A stretch of DNA of 64,000 bases from Mannheimia indoligenes (GCF_036880405.1 NZ_JBAJJM010000004.1:62001-126000), one strand, 5' to 3'. Positions 35,071 to 44,425 are shown, numbered from the stretch's first letter. Made by a program: numbers and translations. Notes: a model not told the origin generated them from the letters alone.

Positions 35071-35814
35071 ATGAGTGAACAAATTTATGGCATTCACGCA
35101 GTGAAAGCCTTTTTAGATAATGCTCCGGAGCGTTTAATTGAAGTATTGGTGCTTAAAGGACGTGAAGATAAAAGATTACTGCCGTTGCTAAACGAGCTAC
35201 AACGCTTGGGTGTTTCGATTCAGCAAGTAAACCGCCAAACTCTAGATAATAAATCGCAAGGCGAAGTACATCAAGGCATTATTGCCCGCGTTGTGCCACA
35301 AAAAGAGTTAAATGAGCACGATTTAGAGGCAATTTTAAGCCAAAAGCAAAATCCACTCTTGCTTATTTTAGACGGTGTAACTGATCCACATAATCTTGGT
35401 GCGTGCTTACGTACTGCGGATGCAGCCGGTGTAGATGCAGTTATTGTACCGAAGGATAAATCTGCTCAATTGACCTCAATCGCCCGTAAAGTGGCGTGTG
35501 GAGCAGCAGAAGTGATGCCGTTAATTCGAGTTACCAACCTTGCCCGTACAATGCGTGATTTGCAAGAACGCCACAACGTCTGGATTGTTGGCACAGCAGG
35601 TGAAGCCACATCGGGCATTTATGAAGCGAAATTAACCGGCTCAATTGCCTTAGTGATGGGGGCAGAAGGAGACGGAATGCGTCGCCTAACCCGTGAACAT
35701 TGTGATCAACTCATCAGCATTCCAATGGCTGGTTCGGTGTCATCTCTGAACGTATCGGTTGCAACAGGAGTTTGCTTGTTTGAAATTGTTCGCCAAAAGC
35801 TAGCAGCAAAATAG
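35071..35814 (+). CDS. rlmB: 23S rRNA (guanosine(2251)-2'-O)-methyltransferase
   Basis: RlmB methylates the ribose of G2251 in the peptidyl-transferase P loop of 23S rRNA. I choose ATG 35071 (MSEQIYGIHAVKAFLDNAPER), with AAGGAA upstream, over an in-frame ATG 27 bases earlier. The 247-residue protein has an N-terminal RNA-binding substrate domain and a C-terminal SPOUT fold with the knot motifs DPHNLGACLRTADAAG, VMGAEGDGMRRL and SLNVSVATGVCLFE. Length matches E. coli RlmB. The terminator beyond it is shared with the convergent ABC operon. Confidence 0.96.
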   Translation: MSEQIYGIHAVKAFLDNAPERLIEVLVLKGREDKRLLPLLNELQRLGVSIQQVNRQTLDNKSQGEVHQGIIARVVPQKELNEHDLEAILSQKQNPLLLILDGVTDPHNLGACLRTADAAGVDAVIVPKDKSAQLTSIARKVACGAAEVMPLIRVTNLARTMRDLQERHNVWIVGTAGEATSGIYEAKLTGSIALVMGAEGDGMRRLTREHCDQLISIPMAGSVSSLNVSVATGVCLFEIVRQKLAAK

Positions 35815-35818
35815 TGAA

Positions 35819-35854
35819 AAAATAGGGGCATATCACATTATTTGCCCCTATTTT
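35819..35854. terminator. Bidirectional terminator between rlmB and the ABC operon
   Basis: AAAATAGGGGCA (35819-35830) and TGCCCCTATTTT (35843-35854) form a perfect 12-bp stem with a 12-base loop, with A- and T-runs on either side. The core TAGGGGC is related to the dispersed palindrome family. Confidence 0.85.
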
Positions 35855-35856
35855 GA

Positions 35857-37263
35857 TTACTTATCTAAATAATCTTCCAAATTAATCACTGTATCACACG
35901 ATTTCTCAATTAAATAAGGATCGTGGCTCACCAAAATCAAGCTACAATTTCTGGCTCGACATTGGTTTATCAGCAATTCAATCGTTTCTTGCTGCGTGAT
36001 AGGGTCAAGTCGAGAAGTTACCTCATCAGCAAACAGCAGCACAGGGTCGAGCAATAACGCTCTTAAAATCGCCACACGTTGTAGCTCGCCACCCGACACA
36101 TTTTCGGCACTGCGTTGTAAAATTTCCGGGTTAAGCGAGAGTTGCTCTAATAAACTTGGAATCGGTAGGCGATCGAGCTTGTGTTTGTTAATTATATCGT
36201 CCAATAGCGTTTGCAAGCTCACATTCGGTGCAAATGCCTCGGGCGGATCTTGGTAGAGCTTTAATACCTGGTGCTTTTTGTGGCTTTGGCTGTGCCATTT
36301 TACCTCGCCCGATTTTGGTTTTAGCAAACCACATAACACATCGGCAAGGGAGCTTTTTCCAATACCACTATGCCCCACAATGCCTAGCACTTCGCCTTTG
36401 TGTAAATCAAAAGAGAGATTGCTAAACAAGGTTTTCTTGCCTCGAGCAATACTCAGATTTTTAACCGAGACAAGCGGTTGTTTTTGGCTCAAATTTTGCA
36501 ATGGCTGCCAATGTTTTGGATCAGCGGCAATTAAGGCTTGGGTATAAGGGTGTTGTGGATTGCTTAATAGTGCTTCCGCCTCGCCTTGTTCCAACAGCTC
36601 GCCTTTTTTCATTACCAGTATGTAGCCACCGAGTTGTTCGGCAACTTCAATATCGTGGGTAATGGTCAATAAACCACCACCATTTTGGTAAGCGGATTTT
36701 AACAGTTCAATCACTTTACCTTTACTAATTGGATCAAGCCCTTTGGTCGGTTCATCTGCCAGTAAAATTTTTCCACCCGCAGCAGTTGCAATTGCGAAAG
36801 ATGCACGTTGAGCCATTCCGCCCGAAAGTTGGTGAGGGTAGTTTTCAACCGATTCACCTAAACCGAGTTTGGTCAAATAGGCTTGGCTCTCCGTTTTCGC
36901 TTGGGGCGAAGATTTTCCAGCCACATAGTGAAAGCTTTCCCACAACTGCTTGCCGATTTCCATAATAGGGTTTAGCGAGCGGCGAGGTTCTTGTGGCAGC
37001 ATTACTAAGGTTTTGCCCCACATTTTTTCAATCTCAGATTGTTGGTTAAAATCAATTTTGCAAGCTTCAACAAAAAATTGACCGCTTGCAATAAGCTCTT
37101 CAGGTAAAGCACCCATAATGGCTTGAATTAACAGGCTTTTGCCCGACCCCGTTTCGCCTAAAATAGTAATATTTTTGCCTTGTTGCAGTGAAAGTGAAAT
37201 AGGTTGAACCAGCGTTATACCTTCTTTGGTCTGTACGTTTACATTTTGAATTTCCAGTAACAT
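35857..37263 (-). CDS. Fused double-ATPase subunit of an oligopeptide/nickel-type ABC importer
   Basis: The 468-residue protein contains two complete ABC ATPase domains in one chain. The first has Walker A GETGSGKS, signature LSGGMAQR and Walker B LLADEPTKGLD. The second has GHSGIGKS, VSGGELQR and LFADEVTSRLD. In most Dpp/Opp/Nik systems these are two proteins (DppD and DppF) each over 250 residues; here both are shortened and joined. It overlaps the start of the upstream permease gene by one base. It would power import through the two permeases. Substrate class (peptide, nickel chelate or other) cannot be fixed from this subunit. Confidence 0.88.
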   Translation of the reverse strand: MLLEIQNVNVQTKEGITLVQPISLSLQQGKNITILGETGSGKSLLIQAIMGALPEELIASGQFFVEACKIDFNQQSEIEKMWGKTLVMLPQEPRRSLNPIMEIGKQLWESFHYVAGKSSPQAKTESQAYLTKLGLGESVENYPHQLSGGMAQRASFAIATAAGGKILLADEPTKGLDPISKGKVIELLKSAYQNGGGLLTITHDIEVAEQLGGYILVMKKGELLEQGEAEALLSNPQHPYTQALIAADPKHWQPLQNLSQKQPLVSVKNLSIARGKKTLFSNLSFDLHKGEVLGIVGHSGIGKSSLADVLCGLLKPKSGEVKWHSQSHKKHQVLKLYQDPPEAFAPNVSLQTLLDDIINKHKLDRLPIPSLLEQLSLNPEILQRSAENVSGGELQRVAILRALLLDPVLLFADEVTSRLDPITQQETIELLINQCRARNCSLILVSHDPYLIEKSCDTVINLEDYLDK

Positions 37264-38045
37264 TATTTCACTCTCCCTGATAATAATTGTAGGCTAAGCA
37301 CCATCAAAAATACGGCAACTACCGGCTGTAAAAAGATCAATGGAGCTTCGTAGTAATAAGGGAAGAGCTCTGTCATCATTAAGCCGAGCTCCGCTGTAGG
37401 TGGGCGTAACCCCACGCTTACAAAGCCAAGTGTAGCGAGAGCCAAAATCGCGTTGCCGAGTGAAAATGCAGATAATGTGGCGATCATTGGCAGTAAACGA
37501 GGTAATAAATGGCGTTTGAAGCTATAAAGCCAGCCCATTCCCATTAAGCGTGAGGCTTGAATTTCCGAACTGTTTGCCATTGTTGAGCTAATGGAACGGA
37601 TCACACGGAAAAATTCCACCCACATTACCAATGAAATCCCTAAGTAGAGCGTCCAGAACGAACCCGGAGAGAGTGCGGCAAAGAGTAATACCAGTAATAA
37701 GCCCGGTAGTGCCATCACTAAATCACACATAAAACTGAAAATGCGGTCGATCCAGCCACCGAAAAAGCCAGCCATAATGCCTGTAATCAAACCTGCCACT
37801 AAGGCACAAAATACGCTAAACAGCGATAAGCCGAAAGAGAGGCGAATAGCAGAGGAAAGTCGGGCAAGCATATCTCTGCCGAGATGGTCTGTGCCGAACC
37901 ACGCTAATTCATTTGGGCTGGAAAGCGTATTGGCTAAATCTTGAAAGCCGATATCCATCGGGTAAAAATAAGGCTGTAAAAAGGCGAACCCGAGCATAAT
38001 AAGTAGGATCGTGCCGCCCAAATATTGTGAAGTTGAGATTTTCAT
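37263..38045 (-). CDS. ABC importer permease, DppC/NikC type
   Basis: The 260-residue inner-membrane protein has five or six helices and the DppC-family start (a short cytoplasmic segment, then a first helix, and WFGTDHLGRDMLARL). The ATPase-coupling EAA-like loop is SSEIQASRLMGMGWLYSFKRHLLPRL. It pairs with the DppB-type permease encoded immediately upstream (9-base gap). The chain is slightly shorter than the usual 280-300 residues, consistent with the compact form of this whole system. Confidence 0.88.
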   Translation of the reverse strand: MKISTSQYLGGTILLIMLGFAFLQPYFYPMDIGFQDLANTLSSPNELAWFGTDHLGRDMLARLSSAIRLSFGLSLFSVFCALVAGLITGIMAGFFGGWIDRIFSFMCDLVMALPGLLLVLLFAALSPGSFWTLYLGISLVMWVEFFRVIRSISSTMANSSEIQASRLMGMGWLYSFKRHLLPRLLPMIATLSAFSLGNAILALATLGFVSVGLRPPTAELGLMMTELFPYYYEAPLIFLQPVVAVFLMVLSLQLLSGRVK

Positions 38046-38054
38046 TTTGATATC

Positions 38055-38987
38055 CTATCGCTTAATTCGTGGGTCAATCCAAGCACTGAGCAGATCGGCA
38101 AGAGTGTTTAATACAACAAATAATCCACCCATTACTAAGGTTGTACCTTGAATCATCGGTACATCACGGGCAATAATGGCGTGAACCAATGCGTGTCCAC
38201 TGCCGGGCCAGGCAAATAAACTTTCTACCACCACAACACCTTCAATTAAATAGACGAGCTGTACTGCGTGATAGGCAATAACCGGGACGGCAATGTTTGG
38301 TAAACCGTGTCGCATAAAAGTTTTCCAGCGGTTTAGCCCTTTTAATTGCGAGAATTGGTAAAACTCTGCATTTTTCACTTGTACCATCGCAGAGCGGGTT
38401 ACTCGCACCGAAACCGCACTCAAGCCAATCGCAAGGGTTAAGGCAGGTAAGATAAAATGCTGCCAGCTACCATATCCGCCAGCAGGCAACCATTTTAGTT
38501 GAGCTGAAAATAACGTAATTAAGCCGATAGCGATAATAAAGGCTGGCACAGAGCGGAACAGCGTGCTGAAAATGAGTGTCAAGCGGTCAAAAAAACCGTT
38601 TGGTTTGCGAGCAGCGAGTAATCCAAGTGGGGGACCAATAAGGATTGCTAAGATAAGTGCCACAATTGCAAGGCTTAAGGTATGTCCGAACTGATGTTGA
38701 ATTTCAGCCCAGACAGGATCGCCTGTTACCAGCGATTTGCCTAAATTAAACTGCAATAAATCGCCTAACCAACTGAAATAGCTCTGCCACCAAGGCTGAT
38801 CTAACGCTAACTCGGCTCGCACCGCTTCAGCAGCCATACTGTCGGCTTGGTCGTAACCATAACGGCTGGCGGCAATACGGTATGCCATATCGCCCGACAG
38901 TTGGCGGGTAATAATGAAAGTTAATGTGCCGACTGACCAGACGACTAATAACAACTGAGTAAGGCGGCGGAGTAGGATTTTTAGCAT
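38055..38987 (-). CDS. ABC importer permease, DppB/NikB type
   Basis: The 310-residue protein begins MLKILLRRLTQLLLVVWSVGTLTF, the standard DppB-type first helix. Six helices follow and the coupling loop reads AEFYQFSQLKGLNRWKTFMRHGLPN. ELALDQPWWQSYFSWLGDLLQFNLGKS in the large periplasmic loop is a family block. It is the first permease of the leftward operon, separated from the binding-protein gene by a 228-base gap that holds an inverted-repeat element. Confidence 0.9.
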   Translation of the reverse strand: MLKILLRRLTQLLLVVWSVGTLTFIITRQLSGDMAYRIAASRYGYDQADSMAAEAVRAELALDQPWWQSYFSWLGDLLQFNLGKSLVTGDPVWAEIQHQFGHTLSLAIVALILAILIGPPLGLLAARKPNGFFDRLTLIFSTLFRSVPAFIIAIGLITLFSAQLKWLPAGGYGSWQHFILPALTLAIGLSAVSVRVTRSAMVQVKNAEFYQFSQLKGLNRWKTFMRHGLPNIAVPVIAYHAVQLVYLIEGVVVVESLFAWPGSGHALVHAIIARDVPMIQGTTLVMGGLFVVLNTLADLLSAWIDPRIKR

Positions 38988-39027
38988 AGGATAATTTTCT
39001 ATTTATACTCTTTTCTTCGTTAATTTC

Positions 39028-39193
39028 TACTGCCAAATCTCCCCCTCCCCTCTTTGCTAAAGAGGGGGACTATCGGATATAAATTTATACTTTATCTCTA
39101 TTTTAATTATCCTAATGAAGGACTTGAATTTAAAATTCACTGGAGATCTATCACCCCTCTTTAGCAAAGAGGGGAGGGGGAGATTTGGCAGTA
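39028..39193. mobile_element. 166-bp MITE-like element with 40-bp perfect terminal inverted repeats
   Basis: The left arm 39028-39067 and right arm 39154-39193 are exact reverse complements over 40 bases, around an 86-base A/T-rich centre with no coding sequence. Each arm begins TACTGCCAAATCTCCCCC and ends with its own small hairpin, CCCCTCTTT-gct-AAAGAGGGG. The element sits inside the ABC operon, between the binding-protein gene and the permease genes. No clear target duplication is visible. It may be a non-autonomous transposable element or a REP-like repeat. Confidence 0.75.
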
Positions 39194-39215
39194 TATATTG
39201 GCGAAGTACGAGCGG

Positions 39216-40799
39216 TTATTTACTTAGTTTTTCCAAATAAAAACGTCTTTCAAACGGATCAAGCGTCAAGCCATTAATACCTTGGTGTCCGACTACGGTT
39301 TGTTGATCGTACACAATCGGAATAATAGGTAATTCATCGTGAATAATTTGGCTCACTTGCTGCTTTAATTGCTTCGATTTTTCAGGATCGATTTCTGTTT
39401 CAAGTTGTTTTAGAGCGTGATCTAGGCTGTCATTACGCCAGTTCATTGTGCCCCAATCGCTTCCACCGTTAGCAAAGTCTTGCACTAACAAGGCGAATGG
39501 ATCGAGTGTTTTCGCATAGTTGAATGCATAAAGTGCCATCTCTAAAGTGCCATTTTGATGTCCTAGTGGAATTTCACTGAAGTTACCGACAGATACATTG
39601 ATATCAACCCCGATTTTCTTCCATTCAGCTTGTAAAATGGTTGCAATAATCGGTAATTCAGGACGATCTGAATAAGTTCTTAAGGTGAAAGTAAACGGCT
39701 TGCCCTCTTTGGTTAATTTGCCTTCTGCGTTATATTCATAACCGGAAGCGGTCAAATTTTCCTTAATTTTTGCAATAGTTTCATCGTGGCTTAAGCTTGA
39801 TTCTGCTGTTGCAACACGCCAGTCGGCAAAGGCTTTAGGTAAAATTTGATCTGCCATACCGTCTTGGATTTTCAATACTTGCTCAGCAATCGCTTTGCGG
39901 TTAATTGCTTGAGATAAGGCTTGGCGAATTGCTAAATCGTTAAAGAACGGTTTCGCAACATCCATTTTAAGTTGAGTCGTGCGTGCAATAGAGGTATTGA
40001 TAAGCTGCAAATTTGGATCAGCTTTTAAACGAGCCACGCTTGCTTTATCTAAATTAAACACTAACGACGTTTGATCGCTCTGTGCCATTAAGGTACGGGT
40101 TTCACTACGGCTACTGGCTAAATAATTCGCTTGCTGAAGTTGTGGTTTGTTGCCCCAATATTCATCAAAACGAACGCTTTCTAATTTTTGTGGAGCTTCA
40201 ATTTTAGTGGCTTTGAATGCACCTGTACCAATTACTTGTACCACATCGCCTTTTTCATCAAAGCTCTCTTCCGCTAAAATTAAGGTAGTGTAGTGCGTTA
40301 AGAAAGAAGGAAATGGTACAAAAGATTTCGTTAATTCAAATTGGATTTGGTTGTTATCTAAGGCTTTAATCTCTTTGATAAAGGCTTTTTGCAACACACC
40401 AGGCTTTGAAAGTGCAATTTTTAATGATTTTTCGACCGCTTGTGCGGTTAAAGGCTTGCCGTTGTGGAATTTGGCATCACGTAGGGTAAAAGTCCAAATA
40501 GTTGCATCACTATTGCTCTCCCATTTCGTTGCCAAACCTTCTACTAATTGACCTTCAAGATTAGCTTCAACTAAGGTTTCAGCAATATTCATACGTTGGA
40601 AAATCACGCCCGATTGGTTTAAATCTAAACTGTTTAATTCCCAAGGAGCAACAACCGTTACAAGCGGTAAAGTTTCCGGATTTTTTTGCGATTGTTCAGG
40701 CTGTGCCACCGGTTTCTCTACATTGGCTTGTGTATTTTTATCATCACAAGCTGCAACACAAAATGCTGCCATCGTTAATGGAATTAACCATTTTTTCAT
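39216..40799 (-). CDS. Lipoprotein solute-binding protein, SBP family 5 (peptide/nickel type)
   Basis: I choose the ATG at 40799 (MKKWLIPLTMAAFCVAACDD) because the GGAG ribosome site lies 8 bases before it; an in-frame ATG 15 bases upstream overlaps that site. The signal ends CVAAC, so the protein is a lipoprotein (C18). The 527-residue chain has the family 5 signature region (VEGLATKWESNSDATIWTF, LRDAKFHNGKPLTAQAV) and later IRQALSQAINRKAIAEQVL. Family 5 proteins bind oligopeptides, nickel chelates, haem or opines; the sequence does not decide. It is the first gene of the leftward importer operon. Confidence 0.85.
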   Translation of the reverse strand: MKKWLIPLTMAAFCVAACDDKNTQANVEKPVAQPEQSQKNPETLPLVTVVAPWELNSLDLNQSGVIFQRMNIAETLVEANLEGQLVEGLATKWESNSDATIWTFTLRDAKFHNGKPLTAQAVEKSLKIALSKPGVLQKAFIKEIKALDNNQIQFELTKSFVPFPSFLTHYTTLILAEESFDEKGDVVQVIGTGAFKATKIEAPQKLESVRFDEYWGNKPQLQQANYLASSRSETRTLMAQSDQTSLVFNLDKASVARLKADPNLQLINTSIARTTQLKMDVAKPFFNDLAIRQALSQAINRKAIAEQVLKIQDGMADQILPKAFADWRVATAESSLSHDETIAKIKENLTASGYEYNAEGKLTKEGKPFTFTLRTYSDRPELPIIATILQAEWKKIGVDINVSVGNFSEIPLGHQNGTLEMALYAFNYAKTLDPFALLVQDFANGGSDWGTMNWRNDSLDHALKQLETEIDPEKSKQLKQQVSQIIHDELPIIPIVYDQQTVVGHQGINGLTLDPFERRFYLEKLSK

Positions 40800-40929
40800 T
40801 TTATTTTTCTCCATAAAAAAATAAGGGGCTATATAACCGCGAACTTTAGCATATTTCCATAAAAAAAGTAGAGTTTTTTAAGTTGAGTGTTTTAATTGGT
40901 TATTTAATAGTCGGTATGTAAAATGAGCT

Positions 40930-41691
40930 CTATTTTTGCACCGGAATTATTTTTACTCCAAAATGGTTGGCAACTTTTCGTTCCTCATTTTGCAAAATCG
41001 GCAAGGAATTGACCCGCTTGTTACCAATTATCATTGTGGAGCTACCGCCGCCGTCAAGGTTGATGGCTTTAGTGAGTTCAAGTTTGCCGGCAAGTTCAGC
41101 CAGTTCATCTAAGGTAACGCCACCAAAGGTTAATTGACGTCCCTCCACCACAACCAAATAGAGCCAGTTTTTCTGCTCGTTCAAGCCAAGCAAGGTGCGA
41201 GGGTGTTTATCGTGAAAAATACTTTGCGAACAGCCGACTTTATCATTTTCCGCACACTCAAATTTCCCGCTTTGGGCGTTATACCAATGCCAACCACTAA
41301 TTGCCACCTGCCATTTCGGATTTTGCTTGGAGAGCGTATTTTTTCCCTCGATATTACATTTATTTGCCTTATTGCAGGCGAAAACAACCCGATTACGCAC
41401 ATCGCCATATTTTGACCAACGCTTGCCTTCGCTCACTACCAAGCCAATCGGCGTATAATCTTTCCAATAAAAGTTGGCGTTGATGGCAACATCTGTTTCA
41501 TATTTCTGAGCGAATTGAGAAACAGTTGATTCATTATCACTTTTCTGTGAACCAATCAGACGAATATTTTTGCAATTCAGATCAATGCGAGTAATGTGAA
41601 ACGGTGATTGATTTGAATAATCAATACATTGATGTTCAGCATAGGAGAAACTAGAGGAGAGTAGTGATAAGAGGATTAAGAGGCGTTTCAT
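40930..41691 (-). CDS. Secreted phosphodiester glycosidase (NAGPA-domain) protein
   Basis: The 253-residue protein has a Sec signal peptide (MKRLLILLSLLSSSFSYA, then EHQC) and a NAGPA domain: DVAINANFYWKDYTPIGLVVSEGK, HPRTLLGLNEQKNWLYLVVVEG, and the diagnostic AINLDGGGSSTM near the C-terminus. The domain occurs in the uncovering enzyme of vertebrates and in bacterial exported proteins believed to cut sugar-phosphodiester bonds. Several cysteines suggest disulfides in the periplasm. The substrate is unknown; an envelope glycan is plausible. It lies alone, 80 bases downstream of prfC. Confidence 0.8.
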   Translation of the reverse strand: MKRLLILLSLLSSSFSYAEHQCIDYSNQSPFHITRIDLNCKNIRLIGSQKSDNESTVSQFAQKYETDVAINANFYWKDYTPIGLVVSEGKRWSKYGDVRNRVVFACNKANKCNIEGKNTLSKQNPKWQVAISGWHWYNAQSGKFECAENDKVGCSQSIFHDKHPRTLLGLNEQKNWLYLVVVEGRQLTFGGVTLDELAELAGKLELTKAINLDGGGSSTMIIGNKRVNSLPILQNEERKVANHFGVKIIPVQK

Positions 41692-41719
41692 AGGAAAAAT
41701 AAACGTTTATGGATAAAAT

Positions 41720-41760
41720 AAGCGGTCGGTTTGCAAAATTTTCTGCAAAATCGACCGCTT
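41720..41760. terminator. Uptake-sequence-pair hairpin after prfC
   Basis: AAGCGGTCG (41720-41728) pairs with CGACCGCTT (41752-41760), continued by imperfect pairing of TTTGCA with TGCAAA. The hairpin lies 11 bases after the prfC stop on the minus strand. Confidence 0.6.
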
Positions 41761-41771
41761 GTATTAAAGGA

Positions 41772-43352
41772 TTAATGCTCTCTTGTTTTAAAGAAGGTTA
41801 CATCTGGATAACGTTCTTGTGCCAAGTTCAAGTTCACCATCGTTGGGGCGATATAAGTGAGGTTATCGCCGCCGTCTAGGGCTAAGTTTTGCTCATTTTT
41901 GCGTTTAAATTCTTCAAATTTTTTCGCATCACCACATTCAACCCAACGGGCAGTTGCCACGTTTACCGTTTCGTAAATCGCTTCAACGTTGTATTCCGAT
42001 TTTAAGCGGGAAACCACCACGTCAAACTGTAGTACACCGACCGCACCGACAATTAAATCGTTGTTGATGAGTGGGCGGAAAACTTGCACTGCACCTTCTT
42101 CCGAAAGTTGCACTAAGCCTTTAAGCAGTTGTTTTTGTTTGAGCGGATCTTTTAAACGGATACGGCGGAACAGTTCCGGTGCAAAGTTTGGAATACCGGT
42201 AAATTTCAGGTTTTCGCCTTGCGTGAACGTATCGCCAATTTGGATTGTGCCGTGATTGTGCAAGCCGATAATATCACCTGCATAGGCTTCTTCAGCGTGT
42301 GAGCGGTCGCCAGCCATAAAGGTGAGGGCGTCTGAAATCACCACATCTTTGCCGATGCGGACGTGTTTTAACTTCATTCCTTTTTCATATTTGCCGGAAA
42401 CCACACGCATAAAGGCAACTCGGTCGCGGTGTTTTGGATCCATATTTGCTTGGATTTTAAACACGAAACCGCTGAATTTTTCTTCGCTTGCCTCAACGGT
42501 ACGGCTGTCAGATTCACGAGCCTGTGGAGCGGGAGCCCATTCGGTTAAACCGTCTAAGAAGTGGTTTACCCCGAAGTTGCCTAACGCTGTTCCGAAGAAT
42601 ACAGGGGTTAATTCGCCGTTGATGAAAGCCTCGTGTTCAAATTCGTGTGAAGCACCTTGTACCAATTCCAACTCATCACGCAGTTGTTGGGCTAAATCAT
42701 CGCCAACCGCTTGATCTAACTCTGGATTATCTAATCCTTTAATAATACGGACTTCTTGAATGGTATGCCCTTGACCTGTTTGGTAAAGGTAAGTTTCATC
42801 TTTATAAATGTGGTAAACCCCTTTGAACAACTTACCGCAACCGATTGGCCAAGTGATAGGTGCACAGTTGATTTTCAATACGCTTTCTACTTCGTCCAAT
42901 AATTCCATTGGATCACGAATATCACGGTCAAGCTTATTCATAAAGGTCAAGATCGGCGTATCACGCAAGCGGGTAACTTCCATTAATTTAATGGTACGTT
43001 CCTCAACCCCTTTTGCTGAGTCGATTACCATCAAGCAGCTATCTACAGCGGTTAAAGTGCGGTAAGTATCTTCCGAGAAGTCTTCGTGCCCTGGGGTGTC
43101 GAGCAAGTTCACCAAGCAATCATTGTAAGGGAATTGCATAACAGATGTGGTAATGGAAATCCCACGTTGCTTTTCCATCTCCATCCAGTCGGATTTGGCG
43201 TGTTGTGCCGAGCCTTTGCCTTTTACCGAGCCTGCGGTTTGAATCGCATTTCCGTATAAAAGCACTTTTTCGGTGATGGTGGTTTTACCCGCATCGGGGT
43301 GGGAAATAATCGCAAAGGTGCGGCGTTTATTAACTTCTTGTGGATATGACAT
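41772..43352 (-). CDS. prfC: Peptide chain release factor 3
   Basis: RF3 is a GTPase that recycles RF1 and RF2 after termination. The 526-residue protein has the G1 loop SHPDAGKTT, the G3 motif DTPGHEDFSEDT, the NKLD motif, and RF3 blocks KQRGISITTSVMQF and PVFFGTALGNFGV. Length matches E. coli RF3 (529). It starts MSYPQEVNKRRTFAIISHPDAG with AAAAA-rich upstream sequence. The gene is monocistronic, bounded by an uptake-sequence hairpin downstream and a divergent PbpG-like gene upstream. Confidence 0.97.
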   Translation of the reverse strand: MSYPQEVNKRRTFAIISHPDAGKTTITEKVLLYGNAIQTAGSVKGKGSAQHAKSDWMEMEKQRGISITTSVMQFPYNDCLVNLLDTPGHEDFSEDTYRTLTAVDSCLMVIDSAKGVEERTIKLMEVTRLRDTPILTFMNKLDRDIRDPMELLDEVESVLKINCAPITWPIGCGKLFKGVYHIYKDETYLYQTGQGHTIQEVRIIKGLDNPELDQAVGDDLAQQLRDELELVQGASHEFEHEAFINGELTPVFFGTALGNFGVNHFLDGLTEWAPAPQARESDSRTVEASEEKFSGFVFKIQANMDPKHRDRVAFMRVVSGKYEKGMKLKHVRIGKDVVISDALTFMAGDRSHAEEAYAGDIIGLHNHGTIQIGDTFTQGENLKFTGIPNFAPELFRRIRLKDPLKQKQLLKGLVQLSEEGAVQVFRPLINNDLIVGAVGVLQFDVVVSRLKSEYNVEAIYETVNVATARWVECGDAKKFEEFKRKNEQNLALDGGDNLTYIAPTMVNLNLAQERYPDVTFFKTREH

Positions 43353-43555
43353 TTTTTTCTCAATAAATTAAAAATAAAAGGGCGGAAAGACCGCCGAAAA
43401 TTCGCTGATATTTTCGCTGATTTGAGGCAAGAGGGCAAGCGGTTAAATTTTTCCGAAAAATTGCAAAAAAGCAGAGGAAAACGACCGCTTGCTTTTTGAA
43501 CTTTGGCACAATACAAGGTAGAATAGCGAACTTTTACTCTCGGATTACATTGATA

Positions 43556-44425
43556 ATGAAAAAATTACTTCCAGTATTGATTGCGGCGATGGTGCTAAGT
43601 GCTTGCTCATCTCAACCGGCAAAGAAACCAAGCCCTCGTATTAAAGCGAAAGCGGCTTATATTCCCACTGAAAATTCAGCTTATGTTGTGTTTGATTTAA
43701 AACAGAAAAAATTTTTAGAGGGGAAGAACTTTAACTTAGTTCGCCCGATTGCTTCTGTAACTAAATTGATGACAGCAGTCGTTTTCTTGGAAGAAAACCG
43801 CTACGGCTCAAGTTGTCAAACGCAAATTTTGCCTTCAGATGCGGATTTCATTAAAGGCACAACCAGCCCGTTACCAAAGAATACTAACATTGCCTGTGGT
43901 GAATTATTAAAAGCGATGTTAGTGCGTTCAGATAATTATGCGGCACACGCCCTTGCTCATGCTACTCATTTAAATAAAGCTCAATTTTTGGCTCGAATGA
44001 ACAGCAAAGCCCGTGAAATCGGAATGACTCAAACCTACTTTGGCGATAGTTCCGGCTTGTCTGCGGATAATGTTTCAACTGTGGTTGATTTAGCAAAATT
44101 GGCGGGTTATGCCGCAAGTAAGCCTGAAATTCAGCAGCTTTCTAATTCACCATTAGTGAGTGTTTATGCAGGCGGTCGCTATTTCTCAATGAAAAATACT
44201 AACAGTATGGTGCGTTCTCAATCTTATCAAGCGTTAGTAAGCAAAACCGGCTACACTCGTGAGGCGGGTTATAATTTAGCCTTTATTGCCAAAGGCGATT
44301 GCAGAGGCAAGCGAATTGGTGTGGTAAGTTTAAACAATGATAACGCTGCTTCACGCACCGATTTCACTGAATCGATGTTGGCGAAATATCAATGTGTGCC
44401 AAATCCGTACAGACAATATGATTAA
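43556..44425 (+). CDS. pbpG: D-alanyl-D-alanine endopeptidase, PbpG-like lipoprotein
   Basis: PbpG (PBP7) is a low-molecular-weight penicillin-binding protein that cuts peptidoglycan cross-links. I choose ATG 43556 (MKKLLPVLIAAMVLSACSSQ) because it starts a lipoprotein signal with lipobox LSAC (C17); the frame is open 60 bases earlier. The 289-residue protein has the three serine-hydrolase motifs: SVTKLMT (SxxK), SDN (SxN) and SKTGYT (KTG). PbpG proteins usually have an ordinary signal peptide; here the predicted form is lipid-anchored. The C-terminus ends soon after the KTG domain, so there is no PBP5-like tail. Confidence 0.88.
   Translation: MKKLLPVLIAAMVLSACSSQPAKKPSPRIKAKAAYIPTENSAYVVFDLKQKKFLEGKNFNLVRPIASVTKLMTAVVFLEENRYGSSCQTQILPSDADFIKGTTSPLPKNTNIACGELLKAMLVRSDNYAAHALAHATHLNKAQFLARMNSKAREIGMTQTYFGDSSGLSADNVSTVVDLAKLAGYAASKPEIQQLSNSPLVSVYAGGRYFSMKNTNSMVRSQSYQALVSKTGYTREAGYNLAFIAKGDCRGKRIGVVSLNNDNAASRTDFTESMLAKYQCVPNPYRQYD

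Noticed and set aside
42322..42714. 130-codon open frame opposite prfC
   Set aside because: It lies entirely antisense to a highly conserved gene, and its Ser/Thr-rich composition is the expected shadow of that gene.
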